From positions 1 through 7,075 of the forward strand of contig JAFLKA010000526.1 in the NCBI GenBank assembly GCA_022712735.1: a DNA stretch of 7,075 nucleotides. The letters are read 5' to 3'. Positions 1 through 5,774 of the stretch are shown here, one piece after another; position 1 is the stretch's first letter; every line of letters begins with the position of its first letter. The notes beneath the pieces are model-generated. The model made no database searches and had not been told where the DNA came from. It saw only the letters and a program-made list of their open reading frames with translations. This DNA comes from Marinosulfonomonas sp. GTDB taxonomy: Bacteria; Pseudomonadota; Alphaproteobacteria; Rhodobacterales; Rhodobacteraceae. A program made the translations under genes and the position numbers.

Positions 1-624
1 AACGGCCGTGCAAACATCGCCAAAAATGAAGTGGCAATCACGGTCCCGCCACTCCAGATGCCCCGTGGTGATTTCAGGGTTCACCACCAGAATGGCCCGC
101 GCGGAACCACTACGAACCATATCCGCTGCCGCCTGAATACCAAAGGTCGCGCTGGAGCAGGCCACATTCATATCAAAGCCAAAGCCCTGCACACCTAGCA
201 AATCCTGCACCTCGATCGCAATCGCCGGATAAGCCCGCTCCATGTTGGACGCCGCCACAATCACCGCATCCACGTCATCGGCAGTTTTCCCCGCTGATTT
301 CAACGCCTTAGCACAAGCGTCCACCGCCATTTCAGCCATGATCCCCGGCTCGTTATCATCACGCTGGCGAAACAAAGGGTGCATTACTTTCGGGTCCAAA
401 ATCCCCGATTTTTCCATCGCATACCGCTGGTGAATGCCACTTGCCGCCACAATAAAGTCAACACTGGAATGGGCTTTTGCCTCAACCTCACCCGCCGCAA
501 TCGCATCCTTGTTTTCTTCATTGAACAGATCAACATAGGCATTGAACGCCTCAACCAGTTCCTCGTTGGTGATAACCTCGGAAGGGGTAAAAATCCCGCT
601 GCCCGAAATGACTGGCTGATACAT
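1..624 (-). CDS. Beta-ketoacyl-ACP synthase III (long form), C-terminus cut by window edge
   Basis: The first 208 residues are present; the left edge removes the rest. I translated this frame by hand. It begins MYQPVISGSGIFTP, the usual opening of the FabH/KAS III thiolase-fold family. The expected catalytic cysteine is Cys156 in FDMNVACSSATFG, and HFIFGDVCTAV (198-208) matches the family's FGDGAGA-type strand. The catalytic His and Asn would lie in the missing part. KAS III enzymes condense an acyl-CoA with malonyl-ACP to start fatty-acid or related chains in the cytoplasm. Compared with E. coli FabH (Cys112), the Cys lies about 44 residues later, because of an extra charged stretch around residues 30-90. 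This marks a long subfamily whose acyl donor need not be acetyl-CoA. The start is well supported: AAAGGAGT (638-631) lies 7 bases before ATG. A candidate promoter lies upstream. The family is secure; the exact substrate is unknown. Confidence 0.88.
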   Translation of the reverse strand, partial: MYQPVISGSGIFTPSEVITNEELVEAFNAYVDLFNEENKDAIAAGEVEAKAHSSVDFIVAASGIHQRYAMEKSGILDPKVMHPLFRQRDDNEPGIMAEMAVDACAKALKSAGKTADDVDAVIVAASNMERAYPAIAIEVQDLLGVQGFGFDMNVACSSATFGIQAAADMVRSGSARAILVVNPEITTGHLEWRDRDCHFIFGDVCTAV

Positions 625-643
625 ATGCTTACTCCTTTGGCCT

Positions 644-665
644 ATGCAAATAAGGCGCTTTGCAT
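644..665. repeat. 7-bp perfect dyad in the rluA-KAS III gap, possible operator
   Basis: ATGCAAA (644-650) and TTTGCAT (659-665) are perfect inverted copies separated by 8 bases. The dyad overlaps the -10 and most of the spacer of the candidate promoter, where a repressor would act. A symmetric site of this size fits a dimeric regulator, but the arms are AT-rich and short, so chance is possible. A weak RNA hairpin in the leader is the alternative reading. Confidence 0.3.
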
Positions 666-678
666 CGTCCAAGGTCAA
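650..678 (-). promoter_or_regulatory. Candidate sigma70-type promoter for the KAS III gene
   Basis: Reading the minus strand, TTGACC (678-673) matches the -35 consensus at five of six positions. It is followed after 17 bases by CCTTAT (655-650), a poor -10 with three of six matches. The pair sits in the 63-base gap between rluA and the KAS III start, 26 bases ahead of the ATG. The -35 and spacing are good, the -10 is weak, and nothing here proves transcription starts at this point. Confidence 0.35.
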
Positions 679-687
679 GCCCAAACC

Positions 688-1338
688 CTAAAACGGGCAC
701 TTGGCCTTATAGGTTTCACCCTTGCCGCCATCGGGGTGCCGGATGCGCAAACTCTCGGCATGCAGCATCAATCGCGGCGCACCCCGCGCCTCGCCCGTGG
801 CATAGAACGGATCGCCCAGAATGGGATGCCCGATCTCGCGCATATGCACCCGCAACTGATGGCTGCGCCCCGTCTGCGGAAACAACCGCACCCGCGTTGC
901 GCCCTCCTCGTATTTCACCACCCGCCAGTCGGTCACCGCCTGCTTGCCGTTCTCGTGATCCACATGCTGTAACGGCCGGTTCGGCCAGTCCACAATCAAC
1001 GGCAAATCCACCGTGCCTTGCCGCTCCTCCAGCCTCCCGAACACCCGCGCCACATAGACCTTCTTCACTTGCCGGTTTTCAAACTGAAGCCCCAAATGAC
1101 GCTGCGCATGGCGGGTCATCGCAAACACCATCACGCCGGATGTATCGCGGTCCAGCCGATGCACCAACAACGCATCCGCAAACACCGCCTGAATGCGCGC
1201 AATCAGACAATCCGCCAGATGCTCACCCTTGCCCGGCACCGACAATAACCCTGGCGGTTTATCCACCAGCAACAACTGATGGTCATGGTGCAAAATCACC
1301 AACGGGTCTTGCGGCGGGGAATATGTATCACTGTGCAT
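688..1338 (-). CDS. rluA: RluA-family rRNA/tRNA pseudouridine synthase
   Basis: A complete 216-residue protein, close to the 219 residues of E. coli RluA, which converts U746 of 23S rRNA and U32 of some tRNAs to pseudouridine. The RluA signature HRLDRDTSG starts at residue 60 and places the catalytic aspartate at Asp63. Other hallmarks are the LLLVDKPPGLLSVPG strand (22-36), DLPLIVDWPNRP (111-122), GRSHQLRVHM (157-166) and HPILGDPFYA (171-180). There is no N-terminal S4 domain, as expected for RluA rather than RluC or RluD. The opening MHSDTYSPPQDP aligns with the E. coli opening as I remember it, which supports this start although the Shine-Dalgarno is poor. A small hairpin sits right before the start codon. 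The gene follows the methyl-metabolism operon after 114 bases and is probably a separate housekeeping unit. RluA specificity is inferred from length and overall resemblance. Confidence 0.93.
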   Translation of the reverse strand: MHSDTYSPPQDPLVILHHDHQLLLVDKPPGLLSVPGKGEHLADCLIARIQAVFADALLVHRLDRDTSGVMVFAMTRHAQRHLGLQFENRQVKKVYVARVFGRLEERQGTVDLPLIVDWPNRPLQHVDHENGKQAVTDWRVVKYEEGATRVRLFPQTGRSHQLRVHMREIGHPILGDPFYATGEARGAPRLMLHAESLRIRHPDGGKGETYKAKCPF

Positions 1339-1342
1339 GCAG

Positions 1343-1357
1343 GCTGTTTCGCACAGC
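1343..1357 (-). promoter_or_regulatory. Small hairpin just upstream of the rluA start codon
   Basis: On the minus strand GCTGT (1357-1353) and ACAGC (1347-1343) form a 5-bp perfect stem with a GCGAA loop, ending four bases before the ATG at 1338. It occupies the place where a ribosome binding site would be, and no strong purine-rich site is visible there. It could limit translation of rluA. The stem is short, so the effect may be slight or nil. Confidence 0.25.
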
Positions 1358-1372
1358 TCACATCATTGTTCC

Positions 1373-1389
1373 ACGGGTTTATCACCCGT
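1373..1389. repeat. 6-bp inverted repeat in the gap before rluA
   Basis: ACGGGT (1373-1378) and ACCCGT (1384-1389) are perfect inverted copies around a 5-base loop. Read on the plus strand the stem is followed by TTT, a short T-run. Read on the minus strand, the direction of all genes here, there is no T-run. It is therefore a weak terminator candidate for the genes shown and may instead stop antisense transcription. Confidence 0.25.
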
Positions 1390-1397
1390 TTTCACCT

Positions 1398-1419
1398 GAA
1401 ACGCTCCCCAGAGCGTTTC
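1398..1419 (-). terminator. 9-bp perfect stem-loop, candidate terminator of the demethylation operon
   Basis: GAAACGCTC (1398-1406) and GAGCGTTTC (1411-1419) are perfect inverted copies around a 4-base loop. This is the most compact hairpin in the gap and lies 34 bases past the stop codon of the 813-residue dehydrogenase. There is no T-run after it on the minus strand, so it is not a textbook intrinsic terminator. It could still be an mRNA 3'-end stabiliser or work with Rho. Confidence 0.4.
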
Positions 1420-1442
1420 CAAGACGGTTCAAACTCCCCCGC

Positions 1443-1473
1443 GCGGAGCGCATTAAACCTTCACGCGCTCCGC
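1443..1473 (-). repeat. GC-rich 9-bp inverted repeat straddling a stop codon
   Basis: GCGGAGCGC (1443-1451) and GCGCTCCGC (1465-1473) are perfect inverted copies around a 13-base loop. The TAA stop of the dehydrogenase gene (1455-1453) lies in the loop, and one arm is inside the last codons. Both arms are GC-rich. As RNA it would form at the very end of the reading frame, ahead of the 1398-1419 stem-loop. No T-run follows. Confidence 0.35.
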
Positions 1474-3894
1474 TTTAGGATCATACATCGGCCGCAAAGA
1501 CACCTCGGCTTCCACCCGAACCCCGGCCACATCCACCTCATAGGAGGACGCCAAAACATCTGCCGCAGACTCGCCCGAACAAGGCACATATCCCAGACCC
1601 ACAGCCGCCCCCAGCGTGTGCCCATAAGCCCCCGACGACAGATAGCCAACGATCTCGCCATCGCGCAGCACCGGCTCATTGTGATAGAGCAACGGCTCAG
1701 CATCCACCAATAAGAATTGCAGCAAACGGGCGTTTAGCCCGTTTTCCTTTTTCTTCAAGACCGCATCGCGTCCGATAAACGCAGGCTTGTCGGTTTTCAC
1801 CGCAAACCCCAGCCCCGCCTCCAGCACATGATCATCACATGAAATATCATGGCCGAAATGCCGGAACCCCTTCTCGATCCGGCAGCTATCCATCATATGC
1901 ATCCCGCACAGTTTCAGGCCCATGTCGGCCCCCGCCTGATGCAGCACCTCGAACACATGCGCGGCCTGATCCGCAGACACATAAACCTCCCAGCCCAGCT
2001 CGCCGACATAAGACACCCGATGCACCCGTGCCAGCCCCATGCCGATCTCGATTTCCTGCATGGTGCCAAACGGATTGACCGCATTGGAAAAATCATTGGG
2101 CGACACTTTTTGCATCAGGCTTCGTGCGTTCGGACCCATCACCGCCAGCACCCCCTCGCCTGCCGTCACATCGGTAATCACCGCGTTAAAATCCCCCAGA
2201 TGTCGGCGCAACCATGCCTGATCGGCAGGCCGTGTTCCCGACGGCGTCACCACCAGATAGGCGAGTTCCGACAGCCGCGTCACCGTCACATCCGCCTCGA
2301 TCCCGCCCTTTACGTTCAAAAACTGCGTGTAGACAATCTTGCCCACAGGCACCGACATATTCGCACCACAAACATAGTTCAAAAACGCTTCCGCCTCGCG
2401 GCCCTCGACGCGGATTTTACCGAACGATGACATGTCATACATGCCGACATTCTCGCGCACCGCGCGGTGCTCGGCAGCTGCATTTTTAAACCAGTTCTGC
2501 CGCTTCCAAGTATAGCGATATTCCCGTTCCTGTCCTTCATTGGCAAACCAGTTGGCCCGCTCCCAACCAGCGCTTTCGCCCATTACAGCACCCTGTTCCA
2601 ACAGATGCGCATGGAACGGCGAGCGTCGAATGCCACGCGCTGTGGCCTTTTGACGGAACGGGAAATGGTCCGCGTATAGCAGCCCCAGTGTCTCCTTTGA
2701 ACGCTCGAACAAATAGGTCTTGTTGCCCTGAAACGGCTGCATCCGCGAAATGTCGACATCGCCCAGATCAAACGGTTTTTCCCCGTCGTTCATCCACTGC
2801 GCCAGCGCCATACCGGCCCCGCCCGCTGACTGAATGCCGGTCGAGTTGAACCCCGCCGCAACATAATAATTATCCAGCTCCGGCGCTTGGCCCAGATGGT
2901 AGGCATCATCGGGAGTAAAACTTTCCGGCCCGTTGAAAAACGTGTGGATGCCCGCCTCGGCCAGCAGTGGCATCCGGTTGATCGCCCGCTCCAGAATTGG
3001 CTCGAAGTGGTCAAAATCTGCTGGCAATTGATCAAACTCGAAATCTTTCGGGATGCCATCCATACCCCAAGGCTTGGAGTTCGGCTCGAACGCGCCCAGC
3101 AGGAATTTGCCCGCATCCTCTTTGTAATAGGCGCATTCATCGGGCACCCGCAGCACCGGCAATTGCTCCAACCCCTTAATCGGTTCGGTCACAATATAGA
3201 AATGTTCGCAGGCATGCAGTGGCACGTTCACCCCTGCCATACGCCCCACTTCATGGGCCCACATTCCGGCGCAGTTGACCACGTAATCGGCGTCAATATG
3301 GCCGCTGTCCTCGTCGGTTTCCCAGTCAACACCAGTCACACGACCATCCGCCTGATTGATCGCGGCAACCCGCACATGTTCAAACACCTGCGCCCCGTTC
3401 ATCCGCGCACCTTTGGCCATTGCCAGCGTAATGTTGGCCGGATCACCCTGCCCGTCACCCGGCAGATAGACCCCTGCCACCACATCCTCAACATTCAGAT
3501 GCTCATACCGCGCCTTGACCTCTTGCGCCGTGATCTCTTCCACCTCGACCCCGAACGCCCGCGCCATTGCCGCGCCGCGAAACAGCTCTTCGCGCCGATC
3601 CTCGGTCAGCGCAACAGTGATTGATCCGCAGGTCCGTAACCCCGTGGCAATGCCGGTTTCATCCTCCAGCGTCAGGTACAATTCCTTGGTGTACTTCGCC
3701 AACTTTGTCATGGTCGATGAGGACCGCAATTGCCCGATCAGCCCCGCCGCGTGCCACGTGGTGCCGCTAGTCAGTTGTTTACGCTCCAGCAACACAACAT
3801 CTTTCCAGCCCAGTTTGGCCAGATGATATGCAACGGCGCAGCCAACGACCCCACCGCCAATGATAACTGCACGCGCTTTTGAAGGAATAGTCAT
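1453..3894 (-). CDS. FAD-dependent dimethylglycine/sarcosine dehydrogenase-like protein (DAO-FAO_M-GcvT)
   Basis: This 813-residue flavoprotein has the full layout of mammalian DMGDH/SARDH: DAO domain with Rossmann GGGVVG (13-18), about 8-370; FAO_M linker, about 373-427; GcvT folate domain, about 430-705; GcvT_C, about 725-805. His48 in TSGTTWHAAG matches the histidine that binds FAD covalently in DMGDH/SARDH. His231 (HFYIVTEP) and Tyr256/Tyr257 match active-site positions of dimethylglycine oxidase, as I align them from memory. The folate side is intact: Asp535 in GGIEADVTV, GELGWEVY (631-638) and RIEKGFRHFG (672-681). The family oxidises an N-methyl group and transfers the carbon to tetrahydrofolate. 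Parts such as GPESFTPD look more like SARDH than DMGDH, but the substrate is not settled. I chose ATG at 3894, giving MTIPSKARAVIIGGG. A GTG at 3921 would add nine residues and has a better spaced AAGGGG, so it stays possible. It is the last gene of the apparent operon. Confidence 0.92.
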   Translation of the reverse strand: MTIPSKARAVIIGGGVVGCAVAYHLAKLGWKDVVLLERKQLTSGTTWHAAGLIGQLRSSSTMTKLAKYTKELYLTLEDETGIATGLRTCGSITVALTEDRREELFRGAAMARAFGVEVEEITAQEVKARYEHLNVEDVVAGVYLPGDGQGDPANITLAMAKGARMNGAQVFEHVRVAAINQADGRVTGVDWETDEDSGHIDADYVVNCAGMWAHEVGRMAGVNVPLHACEHFYIVTEPIKGLEQLPVLRVPDECAYYKEDAGKFLLGAFEPNSKPWGMDGIPKDFEFDQLPADFDHFEPILERAINRMPLLAEAGIHTFFNGPESFTPDDAYHLGQAPELDNYYVAAGFNSTGIQSAGGAGMALAQWMNDGEKPFDLGDVDISRMQPFQGNKTYLFERSKETLGLLYADHFPFRQKATARGIRRSPFHAHLLEQGAVMGESAGWERANWFANEGQEREYRYTWKRQNWFKNAAAEHRAVRENVGMYDMSSFGKIRVEGREAEAFLNYVCGANMSVPVGKIVYTQFLNVKGGIEADVTVTRLSELAYLVVTPSGTRPADQAWLRRHLGDFNAVITDVTAGEGVLAVMGPNARSLMQKVSPNDFSNAVNPFGTMQEIEIGMGLARVHRVSYVGELGWEVYVSADQAAHVFEVLHQAGADMGLKLCGMHMMDSCRIEKGFRHFGHDISCDDHVLEAGLGFAVKTDKPAFIGRDAVLKKKENGLNARLLQFLLVDAEPLLYHNEPVLRDGEIVGYLSSGAYGHTLGAAVGLGYVPCSGESAADVLASSYEVDVAGVRVEAEVSLRPMYDPKAERVKV

Positions 3895-3922
3895 GTCGTT
3901 TCTTTCTTTGTAAATGGCCACA

Positions 3923-4870
3923 TCATATGGCCCCTTCAGATCGGGATTTAATCACAGCCAGAACACTGTTCTGGAAATCGTTCAGGAACAGGTGACCCCA
4001 CCAATTCAGGTAAGGGTTAAACGGCGAGCGCACCGTGTAATGGGTTTGCAGCCGGACCAGCGTGCGCCCATCTTCGGTGGCACTTAACTGGTAGAACCCG
4101 TTTGCCACCCGCAGCATCTCGCTATTCGGGGAAACGTGCGGATCAAAACTGGCGAGGCTGTCGGGATCGTTGAACGAGAAATCCCACGCCAGCCGAACGT
4201 TTTGAACCCGCTCGGTGATGATCTCCTGAAACCGCACCCCCTTGGTCCATTTCAACTGCCGTTGGTTTCCCTCAACCTCGGCACTGACCGGTTGTGGTGC
4301 GCCCAGCAGCATGTGCGACAAGGTCCTGATGCGCTCGTGGTCCTGAATGGGCGGGATCACCACCGTGTGGCCCCAGACTACATCCGCTGGCACATCAATG
4401 ATGATTGATGAGGTCACCACACTGGCGCTTTGCGGATAGGTCACAAAGCGTTCCGCAGGCAGGGCCAGCAGTGGCAACAGGAACAGTGCGGCGTTCATTG
4501 TTCCCTTGTGTTGCCCCAGATACGAGCGGGCTAGCACCACGCCGACCATCTCGAGCGGAATGATGATCGGCAAGGACATCACGATGCAGATCAGCGTTTC
4601 AACCTCGATCAATAACAGGATCGCCAGCATCAAAGCCGTCAGCCCCAGCGCATATAGCAATATCCGCCAGTGGTTTTTAACCCGCTCCGGATCGAAAACC
4701 GTTTGTGCCATCGCGCCTAGGCACAGCGGCGTCAGGACCAGCGACACAAAGAACCCTTGGTTAAAATATTCCGCCTGAAAGAAAAACCCCAGCACATAGA
4801 GGATCAGACCATAGCCAAGAAAGCCGATGATCTGGATCGTGCGTGGAGGTCTTTCGCGTAGGGGCGTCAT
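3923..4870 (-). CDS. Unrecognised membrane protein with C-terminal SRPBCC/START-like domain
   Basis: This 315-residue protein has no name I can give. The first 141 residues hold about five hydrophobic segments: 11-33, 39-59, 68-89, 91-114 and 123-141. Positive residues fall at the N-terminus (RERPPR), at 62-69 (ERVKNHWR) and at 115-122 (RSYLGQHK). By the positive-inside rule this puts the N-terminus in the cytoplasm and the C-terminal domain outside the inner membrane. Residues about 152-310 read like an SRPBCC (polyketide-cyclase/START) fold: IIIDVPADVVWGHTV opens it, then strands RQLKWTKGVRFQEIITE and RTLVRLQTHYTVRSPF, and a closing helix WWGHLFLNDFQNSVLAVIKS. Such folds often bind small hydrophobic ligands. 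The start is supported by ATGAGG (4884-4879), which overlaps the preceding stop codon. The gene sits between the methyltransferase and the dehydrogenase, so a link to the same substrate is possible but unproven. Confidence 0.8.
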   Translation of the reverse strand: MTPLRERPPRTIQIIGFLGYGLILYVLGFFFQAEYFNQGFFVSLVLTPLCLGAMAQTVFDPERVKNHWRILLYALGLTALMLAILLLIEVETLICIVMSLPIIIPLEMVGVVLARSYLGQHKGTMNAALFLLPLLALPAERFVTYPQSASVVTSSIIIDVPADVVWGHTVVIPPIQDHERIRTLSHMLLGAPQPVSAEVEGNQRQLKWTKGVRFQEIITERVQNVRLAWDFSFNDPDSLASFDPHVSPNSEMLRVANGFYQLSATEDGRTLVRLQTHYTVRSPFNPYLNWWGHLFLNDFQNSVLAVIKSRSEGAI

Positions 4871-4880
4871 GTGTTTAGCC

Positions 4881-5774
4881 TCATATAATTTGATGTCCCG
4901 CCCCCTTTAGGGCGCGGGCAAGTTCGGTTATGTGGGCCGGCCCCACTTCGCAACAACCACCGACAATGCTGGCTCCTTGTTCAATCCAGCCCAGCGCGTA
5001 TTTGGCATAGGCCTCGGGGCCCAGATCACGCCGTGCGTTTAGCGCGTCAACGGTTGGTTTGTCGGCCAGAAAATCTTTGGTGATTTGTTCAAACCCGTTG
5101 GCATAGGCCCCGTATGGCAGCCCACATTGCGACAGGGCCTTTAGCGCCGCTGTCATCACCTCGGGGGCCGAGCAATTCGCCAGCACCGCCGCCGCCCCGT
5201 CCACCGCTATGGCGCATACGTCTGCAACCGCCTCGCCCGAACGCAGTTTGGTGCCGTCCTCGTCATCCACGGTCACCGACAACCAGACCGGTTTGCCCGC
5301 CACCTTTGCCCCTTCCAGCACGGCGCGTGCATGGGGGAGTGACGCGACGGTTTCGCAAATGATAAAGTCCACCGAGGGGGCCAGAAGACGTGCGATCTCG
5401 GCGTATCGCGCCACGGCCTCGTCATGGGGCGGGTGCAGTTCGGGGCGATAGGACGCTGCAAGTGGTCCGATTGATCCGGCAATCCTGACGCCTGACCGCC
5501 CTTTGGTTGCGGCCCGTGCCTCGGCCAAGGCGCAGCGGTGCAGCTCTTCAAACCGCCCTTCCAACCCTGTGCCAATGAGCCTGTCACGGTGGATCGCATA
5601 GGTGTTGGTTGTGGCCACAGTGGCACCCGCATCGAAATAATCCTGATGGATTTCCTGGACCATACCGGGATGGTCCAGCATCACTTGCGTTGCCCACAGT
5701 GGTGTCGGGTCTTCCGGTGCGCGATGTGTTAGTTCCTGTCCCATACCGCCGTCCAAAAGGGTGATTTTTCTCAT
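4881..5774 (-). CDS. Homocysteine S-methyltransferase family protein
   Basis: This 297-residue protein is a single TIM-barrel methyltransferase of the MmuM/BHMT family, which moves a methyl group to the thiol of homocysteine to make methionine. The zinc ligands are all visible: Cys201 in LANCSAPE and the Cys274-Cys275 pair in GGCCEVGPAHI. The N-terminal LLDGGMGQEL (6-15), SIGPLA (101-106) and ICETVASLPHA (139-149) are also typical. Length and the SIGP and CET motifs look closer to the S-methylmethionine type (E. coli MmuM, 310 residues) than to BHMT (about 400). Its place between two demethylating flavoproteins points to a betaine-like or sulfonium donor. I chose ATG at 5774. GAGAGGAT lies 6 bases before it, the family motif follows at once, and the ATG overlaps the upstream TGA as ATGA. 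A start at 5804 would add ten residues unlike the family. The methyl donor is not determined. Confidence 0.9.
   Translation of the reverse strand: MRKITLLDGGMGQELTHRAPEDPTPLWATQVMLDHPGMVQEIHQDYFDAGATVATTNTYAIHRDRLIGTGLEGRFEELHRCALAEARAATKGRSGVRIAGSIGPLAASYRPELHPPHDEAVARYAEIARLLAPSVDFIICETVASLPHARAVLEGAKVAGKPVWLSVTVDDEDGTKLRSGEAVADVCAIAVDGAAAVLANCSAPEVMTAALKALSQCGLPYGAYANGFEQITKDFLADKPTVDALNARRDLGPEAYAKYALGWIEQGASIVGGCCEVGPAHITELARALKGAGHQII

Noticed and set aside
379..972. Plus-strand reading frame (197 residues) spanning the KAS III start, the gap and the rluA end
   Set aside because: It crosses two genes on the opposite strand and contains no recognisable protein motif.
1373..1392. Stem plus TTT as an intrinsic terminator for the minus-strand genes
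   Set aside because: The T-run follows the stem only on the plus strand, where no gene is supported, so I list it only as an inverted repeat.
660..1478. Long plus-strand reading frame (272 residues) opposite rluA
   Set aside because: It is rich in Pro, Ala, Ser and Arg with no recognisable motif, and lies antisense to a secure RluA gene. It is a by-product of GC-rich codon use.
1849..2430. Plus-strand reading frame (193 residues) opposite the GcvT domain
   Set aside because: It is an antisense shadow with many His, Arg and Cys residues, no family resemblance and no ribosome binding site that stands out.
2887..3624. Plus-strand reading frame (245 residues) opposite the DAO domain
   Set aside because: It has no domain or motif, is rich in His, Arg and Pro, and lies entirely antisense to a well-supported flavoprotein gene.
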